Below are positions 16,447 to 24,785 of a stretch of DNA of 64,000 bases, piece after piece. Below the pieces are notes generated by a model. It worked only from the letters and a program-made list of their open reading frames with translations, searched no databases and was not told the DNA's origin. Positions within the stretch are counted from its first letter, which is position 1; every line of letters begins with the position of its first letter. The stretch spans positions 3,968,001 to 4,032,000 of the forward strand of contig NZ_CP095050.1 in the NCBI RefSeq assembly GCF_022921075.1. Direction: 5' to 3'. Position numbers and translations under genes: made by a program. This DNA comes from Hymenobacter sp. 5317J-9. GTDB taxonomy: Bacteria > Bacteroidota > Bacteroidia > Cytophagales > Hymenobacteraceae.

Positions 16447-17697
16447 TTAACCAACGTCCAGCCCCGGCAAGCCGAGCAATCCAGCGACTCGCTGCGCCAC
16501 GCCCTTGACACTGGCCACGTCCGGGCCGGTGACGGTCAGGTGGCCCATCTTGCGGCCTGCCCGGGCGTCCAGCTTTCCGTAGAGGTGCAGGTGGGTGCCT
16601 GGTAGGCTCAGCACGGCGGTCCAGTCCGGCTCCCGCCGCTGGCCGCTGGCGTCAAGCCACACCTCGCCCAGCAGGTTGAGCATGATGGCAGGGGAATGCT
16701 GGCGCGGCTGCGGCAAGGGCAAGCCCGCCATGGCGTGAACCTGCAGGTCGAACTGCGACGCGTCGCAGGCGTCGAGGGTGTAGTGGCCGCTGTTGTGCGG
16801 GCGGGGGGCCATCTCGTTCACCACCAGGCCGCCGTGCGCGCTGCCGTCGTCCACCACAAAAAATTCCACGCACAGCACCCCAACGTAGCCAAGGTGTTGC
16901 GCAATGGAAACGGCCGCCTCGCGGGCCCTCGTGGCCAGGGCAGCCGGCATGTTTCCTTCGTACGCGTGGGTCACAGCCAAAATGCCGTCGACGTGCACGT
17001 TGAGCTGCGGGGCGAAGCTCACAACCTGCCCATCCCAGCCGCGCGCCACCAGCACCGAACATTCGGCGGTGAGCGGCAGCATCTTTTCCAGCACGCAGGC
17101 CACGCTGCCCAGCTCTGCCCAGGCCGCAACCAGCTCAGCGGCGGTTTTCACGCGGACCTGACCCTTGCCGTCGTAGCCCATTCGGGCGGTTTTCAGGATG
17201 CCGGGCAGCAAGTAGGCCCTTTCATTCAGCACGGCCTGCAGCTGGGCCGGCGTTTCAATTACCGCGTAGGGCGCGCAGGTCACGCCCGACACGGTCGCGC
17301 AGGCCACGAAGTGAGCTTTTTCTTCGATGCGGTTTTGGGCGATGCCCACCACGGCCGCGCCCGGCGCCACGGGGCGGGTCTGCGCCAGCGTTTGCAGGGC
17401 CTGGGCGGGCACATTTTCAAACTCGGTGGTGATGGCCTGGCACAAGTTGGCCAGCTCGGCCAGCCCGGCCGGGTCATTGTAATCAGTCTGGATGTGGTGA
17501 TGGCTCACCTGCCCGGCCGGACTTTGCGCGTCGGGCTCCAGCACGGCAGTGAAGTAGCCCAGGCGCTGGGCAGCGTGCACAAACATGCGGCCCAGCTGGC
17601 CGCCGCCCAGTACCCCCAGCGTGGCCGGCTGGCCCGCGGCATCTACGCTGCCTGGCAAAACGGGGGTCATGGCCGCTACGTGAGCAATGGCACTCAT
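16447..17697 (-). CDS. purK: 5-(carboxyamino)imidazole ribonucleotide synthase
   Basis: 416 residues, ATP-grasp enzyme. The N-terminal motif LGVLGGGQLGRMFVHAAQRLGY near residue 27, ITTEFENVPAQAL, then KTARMGYDGKGQ and the metal/ATP site EFFVVDDG...VNEMAPRPHNSGHYT are diagnostic of PurK. It carboxylates AIR with bicarbonate and ATP in purine synthesis. Its start overlaps the purE stop by four bases (ATGA at 17694-17697), so purE-purK form a coupled operon. Confidence 0.95.
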   Translation of the reverse strand: MSAIAHVAAMTPVLPGSVDAAGQPATLGVLGGGQLGRMFVHAAQRLGYFTAVLEPDAQSPAGQVSHHHIQTDYNDPAGLAELANLCQAITTEFENVPAQALQTLAQTRPVAPGAAVVGIAQNRIEEKAHFVACATVSGVTCAPYAVIETPAQLQAVLNERAYLLPGILKTARMGYDGKGQVRVKTAAELVAAWAELGSVACVLEKMLPLTAECSVLVARGWDGQVVSFAPQLNVHVDGILAVTHAYEGNMPAALATRAREAAVSIAQHLGYVGVLCVEFFVVDDGSAHGGLVVNEMAPRPHNSGHYTLDACDASQFDLQVHAMAGLPLPQPRQHSPAIMLNLLGEVWLDASGQRREPDWTAVLSLPGTHLHLYGKLDARAGRKMGHLTVTGPDVASVKGVAQRVAGLLGLPGLDVG

Positions 17698-18206
17698 ACC
17701 GGCAATGTCATGGCGCGGGCCGCCTCGGTTTGTTCGACGCGAAACGCCTGCAGCTTAGTCGCCAGGCCAGGGTCGTGCAGGGCCAGCATGCTCACAGCAA
17801 ACAGCGCGGCATTCGCCGCCCCGGCCGTGCCGATGGCAAACGTAGCCACGGGCACTCCTTTGGGCATTTGCACGATGCTGTGCAGCGAATCGACGCCCTG
17901 CAAATGGCGGCTGGCCACCGGCACTCCCAGCACGGGCACCGTGGTTTTAGCGGCCATCATGCCCGGCAAGTGGGCTGCCCCGCCCGCGCCGGCAATGATG
18001 GCCTGCAGGCCGCGCGGGCCGGCTTGTTCGGCGTAGGCAAACAAGTCGTCGGGCATGCGGTGGGCCGACACCACGCGTGCTTCGTGCGCCACGCCAAACT
18101 GCGTGAGTATCTGCACGGCGTGCTGCATGGTGTCCCAGTCGCTGCTGGAACCCATGACCACGCCGATGAGGGGCTGGGGGGAGGAGGAAGAGGAGGTAGT
18201 GCTCAT
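17694..18206 (-). CDS. purE: N5-carboxyaminoimidazole ribonucleotide mutase
   Basis: 170 residues, matching class I PurE. Key motifs: GVVMGSSSDWDTM near residue 15, VVSAHRMPDDLF near 45, and IIAGAGGAAHLPGMMAAKTTVPVLGVPV near 70-95. It converts N5-CAIR from PurK to CAIR. A serine-rich N-terminus (STTSSSSSPQP) precedes the domain. First gene of the purE-purK pair; a hairpin repeat lies upstream. Confidence 0.96.
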   Translation of the reverse strand: MSTTSSSSSPQPLIGVVMGSSSDWDTMQHAVQILTQFGVAHEARVVSAHRMPDDLFAYAEQAGPRGLQAIIAGAGGAAHLPGMMAAKTTVPVLGVPVASRHLQGVDSLHSIVQMPKGVPVATFAIGTAGAANAALFAVSMLALHDPGLATKLQAFRVEQTEAARAMTLPV

Positions 18207-18221
18207 TGAAATTATTTGGTG

Positions 18222-18329
18222 GTCATGCCGAGCAAAGCCGAAGCATCTCGCGTGTAGCAGTAATCCAATCGTCTAACGATGTTGATTAGTTATAGCACTC
18301 GAGATGCTTCGGCTGCGCTCAGCATGACG
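18222..18329. repeat. family-1 hairpin repeat, GTCATGCCGAGC variant
   Basis: Arms GTCATGCCGAGCAAAGCCGA and the inverted TCGGCTGCGCTCAGCATGAC, with the inner CATCTCG/CGAGATG pairing. It lies between purE and pyrC, replacing a normal spacer. Confidence 0.8.
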
Positions 18330-18358
18330 TTCTGTTTTGTGCCTGTCTTCGTCCCCAA

Positions 18359-19636
18359 TTAACGCTCCAGCAGTACCTCCGTGCCCAGCACCACCAGGTC
18401 TACGCTGCCTTTCAGGGTCTGGTCGATGAAGGGCGTGTTCTGGGATTTCGATTTCATGAAGTCCTTCGTGAACGTCGTTTCCGCATCGGTATCGAACAAG
18501 ACGCAATCGGCGGGCTGGCCGACTTCGATGGCGGCTACCGGCAGGCCCATCAGGCGGCGGGGCTCGGCCGAGTAGCGCTTCACCACCAGGTCCCAGCCAA
18601 ATTTGCCGGGCGCCACAAAGTGGTGATAGAGCGAAACCAGGGCCGTATCGAGGCCGGTGATGCCGTTGGGCGCACTGATGAAATCCTGGGCTTTCTCGAA
18701 CGGTGTGTGCGGCGCGTGGTCGGTGGCAATGAGGTCGAGCACGCCTTCCTTGAGCCCTTCGAGCAGCGCGTCGCAATCGGCCTGCGTGCGCAGCGGCGGG
18801 TTCATCTTATAGTTCGTATCGTAGTCGCCGATGTGCTCGTCGGTGAAGAGCAAGTGGTGCGGGGCCACTTCGGCCGTCACTTTCACGTCGCCGCGCGATT
18901 TCCACCAGCGGATGGTTTCCATGCCGAGCTTGCTCGACACGTGCTGGATGTGCACATGGGCGCCCGCCGCCCGGGCCAGGCGAATGTCGCGGTCGATGAT
19001 GATTTCCTCGGCGCAGGCCGGCGAGCCCTTGATGCCGAGCCGGTAGCTCATCACGCCTTCGTTGAGGGCGCGCGGCCCGGCCAGCTCCGGCACCTCGCAG
19101 TGGCTGGCGAAAAACATCCCGAACTCGGTGGCATACTGCATGGCCCGCAGCAGCACCGCCGGGTCGGCCGTGGTGTCGCCGTCGTCGGTCAGCATTTTCA
19201 CGCCGAGCTCGCGCATGCCTTCAATTTCGGCCAACTCCTTGCCCTCGCGGTTCTTGGTCACGCAGCCGGACGTATACACCGGAATGCGGGCCCGGTCGCG
19301 GGCATTTTCCAGCACGGTGGCTACAGCGGTGGCCGAGTCGAGGGCCGGGCGGGTGTTGGGCATCATCACTACGCCGGTTATGCCGCCGTTGATGGCGGCT
19401 TCGCTGCCCGTGGTAATGGTTTCCTTGTTCTCAAAACCCGGCGCACGGAAATGTACGTGGGCATCAAACATGCCCGGCATCAGAATTCGGCCGCGCGCGT
19501 CAATGACACGGGCGCCCTCAGGAATGGCTAGGTTGCTGCCGATGGCCTGAATTTTTCCTTCGACAATCAGGACATCGCTCTCGAGCAGGACGGGTGAATT
19601 TTCGGAGGCAATGCGGGCGTTTTGAAGGAGAAGCAT
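18359..19636 (-). CDS. pyrC: dihydroorotase
   Basis: 425 residues from the ATG at 19636; a frame extension starts 27 bases earlier but lacks family similarity. The amidohydrolase metal site is complete: DAHVHFRAPGFENKET near residue 53, MLTDDGDT near 145, FASHCEVPE, VHIQHVSS, and DHAPHTPFEK near 295. This is the class of dihydroorotase related to allantoinase. It closes carbamoyl aspartate to dihydroorotate in pyrimidine synthesis. It lies directly downstream of pyrB with a 96-base gap, so probably cotranscribed. Confidence 0.94.
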   Translation of the reverse strand: MLLLQNARIASENSPVLLESDVLIVEGKIQAIGSNLAIPEGARVIDARGRILMPGMFDAHVHFRAPGFENKETITTGSEAAINGGITGVVMMPNTRPALDSATAVATVLENARDRARIPVYTSGCVTKNREGKELAEIEGMRELGVKMLTDDGDTTADPAVLLRAMQYATEFGMFFASHCEVPELAGPRALNEGVMSYRLGIKGSPACAEEIIIDRDIRLARAAGAHVHIQHVSSKLGMETIRWWKSRGDVKVTAEVAPHHLLFTDEHIGDYDTNYKMNPPLRTQADCDALLEGLKEGVLDLIATDHAPHTPFEKAQDFISAPNGITGLDTALVSLYHHFVAPGKFGWDLVVKRYSAEPRRLMGLPVAAIEVGQPADCVLFDTDAETTFTKDFMKSKSQNTPFIDQTLKGSVDLVVLGTEVLLER

Positions 19637-19732
19637 GAATGGATGAGGGGTGTAAATCGGCAAAGGGTGTGGGAATATTCTGGCTGTTGAAGAAGGAAAT
19701 ACACGGGCGGAACCAGCCGAAGCAGTTGCCGC

Positions 19733-20713
19733 TTAGGGCATAATCACCGTCGAGCCGGCTCGCGGCTGAGCCGCATACGCCTCCTGCTTCGGGAAGTCGC
19801 CGCCCGGCGTGAGCCAGTCGAGCACGGCCATGCGCACGGAGATGCCGTTTTCGACCTGGTTGGTAATCAGGCTGCGCTCGTAGTCCATCACGGCGTCGCA
19901 CAGCTCAACGCCCCGGTTCACCGGGCCAGGGTGCATGATGTAGAGGCCCTTGTCGCTGATTTCCGCCAGCCGGGTATTGGTGATGCCGTAGACGCGGTGG
20001 TATTCGCGGACGCTGGGGAAAAACTGCACGTCCTGGCGCTCCAGCTGCACCCGGAGCAGGTACACCACGTCGGGCGCCCAGGCCATGGCCGCCTCGTAGT
20101 CGGTGAAGCGCGGAATACTGGCCGGCACGTACTTGGGCACCAGCGAGCCCGGGCCGAGGTAGGCTACTTCGATGCCCAGCTTCTGCAGCAGCGTGCTGGT
20201 GGAGCGCGCCACGCGGGAATGCAGAATATCACCGATGATGAGGACCTTTTTGCCCCGGGGGTCGGGGAATTTCTCCTTGATGGTGAAGGCGTCCAGCAGG
20301 GCCTGAGTGGGGTGCTCGTGGGCCCCGTCGCCGGCATTGATGACCGACGCGGTGGTTTGGCGGGCAATCATGCCGGGCAGGCCGGAATGGCTGTGGCGCA
20401 CCACGATGTAATCGGTGCGCATGGCCTGCAGCGTCTCGATGGTTTCGCGCACCGACTCGCCCTTGGTGATGGAGGAATGGTCGACGTTGAAGTTCGTGAC
20501 TTCGGCCGAGAGGCGCTTGGCCGCGACCTCAAAGGAGGAGTGCGTGCGCGTGCTGGCCTCGTAGAAGAGCATGAGCACGGATTTACCTTCGAGGGCAGGG
20601 ATTTTTTTCACCGAGCGGGTGAACAGTTTTTTGAAGGACGTGGATTGGTCGAGCAGGAACTCGATTTCCTCACGGTGAAGGGATGCGATGTCGAGCAGGT
20701 CTTTACGTGCCAT
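19733..20713 (-). CDS. pyrB: aspartate carbamoyltransferase catalytic chain
   Basis: 326 residues, the normal length. Carbamoyl phosphate-binding motif FYEASTRTHSSFE near residue 50, HEHPTQALLDAFTI near 137, IGDILHSRVARS near 160, and the HPGPVNRGVE motif near 270. It makes carbamoyl aspartate, the committed step of pyrimidine synthesis. No regulatory PyrI gene is adjacent. A strong minus-strand terminator lies about 130 bases upstream of the start, so transcription may be controlled by a leader (see 20845-21015). Confidence 0.96.
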   Translation of the reverse strand: MARKDLLDIASLHREEIEFLLDQSTSFKKLFTRSVKKIPALEGKSVLMLFYEASTRTHSSFEVAAKRLSAEVTNFNVDHSSITKGESVRETIETLQAMRTDYIVVRHSHSGLPGMIARQTTASVINAGDGAHEHPTQALLDAFTIKEKFPDPRGKKVLIIGDILHSRVARSTSTLLQKLGIEVAYLGPGSLVPKYVPASIPRFTDYEAAMAWAPDVVYLLRVQLERQDVQFFPSVREYHRVYGITNTRLAEISDKGLYIMHPGPVNRGVELCDAVMDYERSLITNQVENGISVRMAVLDWLTPGGDFPKQEAYAAQPRAGSTVIMP

Positions 20714-20844
20714 ACCGAAGTGGAGAAAACAAGTAGTGGTCAGAAGGAAGAACGTGTAAGACTAGCTGCTTTCGAGGCGCTTACATCGCATGCGAGCTGT
20801 GATGAATGCCGGAGCTGCAGGGCAGTCAACGAACTCATCGGACA

Positions 20845-20874
20845 TAAAAAAACCGTTTCGGAATCCGAAACGGT
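20845..20874 (-). terminator. intrinsic terminator upstream of pyrB
   Basis: On the minus strand the stem ACCGTTTCGG/CCGAAACGGT is followed by TTTTTTT. It would stop transcripts arriving from upstream before pyrB, or act as an attenuator. Confidence 0.8.
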
Positions 20875-21015
20875 AACGGGGCAACAGGCAGAAAAACCAA
20901 CGGAAATAGCAGTGGCCAAATCGGGAGAACCGATGGCGGCGAAGGCCTTCCGGCCTTCCCGCGGTTCCCGGCCGAGCAGGGTTCCGCGCTTCATCAACGG
21001 ATGGTTTGGTTGAAG
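20845..21015 (-). ncRNA. candidate structured leader or small RNA upstream of pyrB
   Basis: On the minus strand, about 170 bases with little coding potential fold into a long rod: a GAAGGCC-GGAA-GGCCTTC hairpin is extended by CGGGAACCG pairing with CGGTTCTCCCG, and flanking segments CGGAA/TTCCG and AACCAA/TTGGTT can pair around an internal bubble. The element ends in a perfect terminator stem. It could be an attenuator of pyrB or an independent sRNA (a 6S-like rod is conceivable, not shown). The remaining 260 bases up to pyrD (21016-21279) show nothing convincing. Confidence 0.35.
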
Positions 21016-21279
21016 CATGGTGCAAAACTACGGAATTGTTAAGCCCGGTAATTCATTGGAAACGTTAAGTTTTTTTTGTGCTGTTTTTCTCACCTTTTAT
21101 TTCCTCGCTAACGGTCTAAACCACGCTCTTTTTGTCAGTCTTTTCGCCGTCAAAAAAAATTATGGCGTGCGTAGCCAATTGCCTGGCAAGCGTCGTCCGG
21201 CCTAACTTTAGCTCTTTATTCCGCCCGCCTCAGCTGGCAGCCTATCCTGAGCGGCGACCTTCAGGCGAAAGCCAACGCG

Positions 21280-22317
21280 CTACTTCCCCCGCGCCAACGC
21301 CTTGTTAATTCGGCTCACCAGCGCCGGGCCCTCGTACACAAAGCCCGTGTACAGTTGAATGAGCGACGCCCCGGCGGCCAGCTTTTCCTGGGCATCGGCG
21401 GCCGAGTGAATGCCGCCGGCGCCGATGATGGGCAGCTCGCCCTGGCTGCGCTGGTGCAGGTAGCGAATGACCTCGGTGGCCCGCGCCCGCAGCGGCCGGC
21501 CGCTCAGGCCCCCCGCTCCCAGCGCCGCCACCTTGCCGGCATCGGTGGCCAGGCCTTCCCGACTGATGGTGGTATTGGTTGAGACCAGGCCGCTGAGCTT
21601 GGTTTCGCGGGCAATGTCGAGAATGTCGTCCAGCTGCGAATTGGTCAGGTCCGGGGCAATTTTCAGCAGCAGGGGGCGCGGTTGGGCGCGGCGCAGGTTG
21701 CGTTCCTGCACCTGCTGCAGCAAGTCTATTAGGGGTTCTTTTTCCTGCAGCTGGCGCAGGTTGGGCGTGTTGGGCGAGCTCACGTTCACCACAAAGTAGT
21801 CGACCTGTTCGGCCAGTGCTTCAAAACAGGCCACGTAGTCTTCGGCGGCGCGCTCGTTGGGCGTGTCCTTATTCTTGCCGATGTTGCCGCCGATGATAAG
21901 CTGCCTGTTGCGGCGCCGCGCGAGCCGCGCGGCCACGGCGGCGGCACCGTCGTTGTTGAAACCCATGCGGTTGACCAGGGCCTCGTCTTGCGGCAGGCGG
22001 AACAGGCGCGGCTGCGGGTTGCCGGCCTGCGGGCGGGGCGTCACGGTCCCGATTTCTATAAATCCAAAGCCCAGCGTGGCCAGCTCATCAGTTAGCGCCG
22101 CGTTCTTATCAAACCCCGCCGCCAGCCCCACCGGGTTCGGAAACTTCAGCCCGAACACCTCGCGGGCCAAACTCGGGTGCTGAAAATTGTACAGGCCCTG
22201 GAGGAGGGCCTTGGCGCCCGGCACCCGGGCCACCCGCCGCAGGTTGTCGAAAACCAAGTGGTGGGCGCGCTCAGCGTCGAGGTTAAACAGTGCGGGTTTG
22301 ACGAGGGCCTTGTACAT
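21280..22317 (-). CDS. pyrD: dihydroorotate dehydrogenase, quinone-dependent (class 2)
   Basis: 345 residues. The N-terminal helix extension typical of membrane-bound class 2 enzymes (YKALVKPALFNLDAERAHHL) precedes the FMN barrel: NPVGLAAGFDKNA near residue 60, GFGFIEIGTVTPRPQAGNPQPR near 84, NRMGFNN near 115, NVSSPNTPNLRQLQ near 175 (catalytic Ser region), SGLVSTNTT, and IGAGGIHSAADAQEKLAAGA. It oxidises dihydroorotate to orotate, passing electrons to quinone. Fourth pyrimidine/purine operon-like unit in this cluster, but with its own upstream spacer. Confidence 0.96.
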   Translation of the reverse strand: MYKALVKPALFNLDAERAHHLVFDNLRRVARVPGAKALLQGLYNFQHPSLAREVFGLKFPNPVGLAAGFDKNAALTDELATLGFGFIEIGTVTPRPQAGNPQPRLFRLPQDEALVNRMGFNNDGAAAVAARLARRRNRQLIIGGNIGKNKDTPNERAAEDYVACFEALAEQVDYFVVNVSSPNTPNLRQLQEKEPLIDLLQQVQERNLRRAQPRPLLLKIAPDLTNSQLDDILDIARETKLSGLVSTNTTISREGLATDAGKVAALGAGGLSGRPLRARATEVIRYLHQRSQGELPIIGAGGIHSAADAQEKLAAGASLIQLYTGFVYEGPALVSRINKALARGK

Positions 22318-22651
22318 GTGTGATGGTTAGCCGGCCCCGCCTCGCGGTTGAGCCTATGGGGTTGGTTGCCTTCGGCCAGGCGGAGGGGTTGCGGCACCAA
22401 AGTACGGCCCCCGCAACCGCGCGCGCAACGCCGGGGCCCGCTAGCAGGCCCCGGCGGCGCCCCCGTCTTCCATGGCGCTGTGTCGGAGCTTGCACCAACA
22501 TTGAGGCACTCTGCATAGCCAATGGCAAGAAAAATAAGCGGTGCGTCGCGCGAGCTATGCCATTGATTTTGATGCCGAACCCCGTGCCTCCGCCCAGCAT
22601 TGCCCACACTGAATATTCCCGTTGGGCCGGGCTCGCCGCTACCTTCGCGCC
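22318..22651. other. 334-base intergenic region between divergent pyrD and TSUP genes
   Basis: Holds the promoters of both genes. I see only one weak feature: short inverted segments CAATGGC and GCCATTG with CATAGC/GCTATG nearby at about 22515-22565. No gene or RNA could be supported. Confidence 0.4.
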
Positions 22652-23422
22652 ATGACGGCTTCGCTGCTACTGCTTTACTTTTTTGCCTTTCTGGCCGGGT
22701 TTATTGATGCGCAGGTGGGCGGCGGCGGACTGATTCAGCTGCCGGCCATGCTGCTGCTGCTGCCGGGCGTGCCCTATTCCACGGTGCTGGGCACGGGCAA
22801 GGTGGCCAGTTTGGCGGGCACGGCCGCGGCGCTGCGCCGCTACCTGGGCGGGCCCGATGCCGTGCCGTTGCGTTGGCGCACGGTGGCCATCACAGCACTA
22901 GTGGCGGGTGGTTTTGCGCTGCTGGGGGCGCGGGCGGCCAGCAGCCTGCACAAGGAAGCGGTGCGGCCGCTGGTGTTGGCGTTGCTCTCGGCCATGGCCG
23001 TGTACACGTTCTGGCGCAAGGATTTTGGCAGCATCCACGCCCCGCGCCTGCAGGGCAAGCGCGAAATCATCACGGGCATCGTGCTGGGCTCGGCCATCGG
23101 GTTTTACGACGGCTTTTTTGGGCCCGGCACGGGCAGCTTGCTGCTGTTTGTCTTCGTGGGATTGTTTGGCTATGATTTTCTGGCCGCTTCGGCTTCGGCC
23201 AAGTTCGTGAACGTGGCCACCAACATTGCCGGGCTCATCTTCTTTATCTCGACCGGGCAAGTGCTGTATAAGGTGGCCGTGCCCATGGCCATTTGCAACA
23301 TGCTGGGCTCTACGCTGGGGGCACGCATGGCCCTGCGGCGCGGCAGCAGCTTTGTACGGGCACTTTTTCTGGTGGTGGTCGGCGCGTTTATTCTGCGGCT
23401 GAGCTGGGACACGTTTGCGTAG
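22652..23422 (+). CDS. TSUP family transporter (TauE/SafE-like)
   Basis: 256 residues with about eight hydrophobic segments. The opening FFAFLAGFIDAQVGGGGLIQLPAML and the mid-protein SAIGFYDGFFGPGTGSLLLF are the two repeated signatures of TauE/SafE permeases, which export or import sulfite, sulfonates or related anions. The start at 22652 is preferred over a 10-codon longer frame because it directly precedes the first membrane segment. Substrate unknown. No sulfur gene is adjacent. Confidence 0.92.
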   Translation: MTASLLLLYFFAFLAGFIDAQVGGGGLIQLPAMLLLLPGVPYSTVLGTGKVASLAGTAAALRRYLGGPDAVPLRWRTVAITALVAGGFALLGARAASSLHKEAVRPLVLALLSAMAVYTFWRKDFGSIHAPRLQGKREIITGIVLGSAIGFYDGFFGPGTGSLLLFVFVGLFGYDFLAASASAKFVNVATNIAGLIFFISTGQVLYKVAVPMAICNMLGSTLGARMALRRGSSFVRALFLVVVGAFILRLSWDTFA

Positions 23423-23500
23423 TCCCCCCAAGCTGTGCCTGTGCTCGGCAGCATACCTTGGCCGTCGTTCAACTAAACCCAAGCGCAGCTTGGGGGTACT
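23421..23500. repeat. family-2 hairpin repeat (CCCCAAGCTGTGCCTG type)
   Basis: Left arm AGTCCCCCCAAGCTGTGCCT and right arm AAGCGCAGCTTGGGGGTACT are inverted, about 80 bases in all. The same unit recurs at 32574-32652. It sits between convergent genes and probably folds as a terminator-like hairpin for both; its right end overlaps the PepSY stop codon. Confidence 0.8.
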
Positions 23501-24765
23501 TAAACGGCCTGCAGCTGCGGCTGCTTCTTGCCCTTTTTGCGGATGCGGTTCAGCCACATAACAGTGCCCGTGACGGGGAACGTGGCGCCCAGCAGTGCAA
23601 TAACAAAAGCCAGCACCTTGGTGGACAGGCCCCCAATGGCGCCCGTGTGCACCGGCTTGAACAGCCCGCGAATGCGCTGGCCCACGGGCCGCTGGGCATA
23701 CGTCTGCCCGCTGATGACCTGGCCGGAATATTGGTCCAGGTACACCTCGTCGGTGGCGTTTTCGGTAATGGCGCCGGGGCGCAGCACGGCCACGCGGATG
23801 CTGCCGGTGGCCTCTTTTGGCAGCTGCACCGAGTAAAACTCCGCATCCGGAGCCTGCTGGCGGGCCAGGGTCAGCACGGCATCGGCACCGACTTTGGCGA
23901 CGGGTTCGGCGGCCGCGGCGGGTACCACGGATACCGGCGGCTCGGGCCGCTTCAGGGGCGAATGGGTGAGCTTGTTGATGCCCGCGCCCACCCAATCGAA
24001 GGACATGCCCACGCCGGTAAGCGCCATCACGAACAGAAAGAGCGAAGCATAAAAGCCCAGCACAATGTGAAAATCGTGGTTGAGGCGCTTCCAGCCGCTG
24101 CCCCACTTCACCGTGAGGCGGGGCGTGAGAGCCTTGCGCGCCGCGGGCCACCACAGCACCAGGCCCGTGCCCAGAATGAACAGGAAAATCGAGGCGCTCA
24201 CGCCCATCACCAGCTTGCCGATTTTGCCGGCCACCAGCCCGCGGTGCAGCTGCTCCACGGTGTGGAAAAACGTTTCGCGCGGGTTGATTTCGCCCAGGAT
24301 AGCGCCCGTGTAGGGGTTTACGTAGATGCGGGGGCCTCCCCCGTCGCCTTTGCCCTTGCCTTTGCCGGGGCCGCCCTCGCCAGGCTTGGCAGTGGCGGGA
24401 CCGGCGCCTTCCGCGCGGGCTTTGCCATCGCCGGAGCGTGGGCCTTTGGCGCCTTCGCCACCCTTGCCGCCGGGGCCACCGGCCAGGCTCACCTCCATGC
24501 TGCGGGCGGGGTCGGCGTATACCTTAAAGCCGCCGATTTTGGCCTTGGGCTTGTAGGCCTGCACGGCGGTAGTTAGCTGAGCCAGCGACAGCGCGGACGT
24601 AGTAGCCGGAGCCACAGTGTACCGCTCCGGGTGCCAGGCTTGCTCTATCTCTTTTTCAAAAACCAGGATGCTGCCCGTGAGGCACACGAACACAATCACC
24701 AGGCCCGAGGCCAAGCCGAGGTAGAGGTGAATGTTGCGAATGAAGCGTTTGAACGGGCTTTTCAT
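23500..24765 (-). CDS. PepSY-domain membrane protein, iron-uptake associated
   Basis: 421 residues. First membrane segment after a short basic N-terminus (RFIRNIHLYLGLASGLVIVFVCLTGSILVF), then a periplasmic part with PepSY-like sequence, interrupted by a Gly/Lys/Ala/Pro low-complexity insert around residues 95-145. Then IYVNPYTGAILGEI, FFHTVEQLHRGL, and three further membrane segments. It matches PepSY-associated transmembrane proteins (PiuB-like), often reductases or accessory factors for siderophore uptake. It lies 20 bases after the TonB receptor on the same strand, so cotranscribed. The low-complexity insert is unusual in length and may be a flexible linker. Confidence 0.88.
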   Translation of the reverse strand: MKSPFKRFIRNIHLYLGLASGLVIVFVCLTGSILVFEKEIEQAWHPERYTVAPATTSALSLAQLTTAVQAYKPKAKIGGFKVYADPARSMEVSLAGGPGGKGGEGAKGPRSGDGKARAEGAGPATAKPGEGGPGKGKGKGDGGGPRIYVNPYTGAILGEINPRETFFHTVEQLHRGLVAGKIGKLVMGVSASIFLFILGTGLVLWWPAARKALTPRLTVKWGSGWKRLNHDFHIVLGFYASLFLFVMALTGVGMSFDWVGAGINKLTHSPLKRPEPPVSVVPAAAAEPVAKVGADAVLTLARQQAPDAEFYSVQLPKEATGSIRVAVLRPGAITENATDEVYLDQYSGQVISGQTYAQRPVGQRIRGLFKPVHTGAIGGLSTKVLAFVIALLGATFPVTGTVMWLNRIRKKGKKQPQLQAV

Positions 24766-24785
24766 GGCGGGCAAATTACGGCTGA

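Noticed and set aside
16299..16511. 70-codon minus frame after dnaB
   Set aside because: It overlaps the purK 3' end, has no signal peptide or family motif and reads as spacer.
22500..22570. Possible riboswitch upstream of the TSUP gene
   Set aside because: Only two short inverted segments are present; no known riboswitch core is recognisable.
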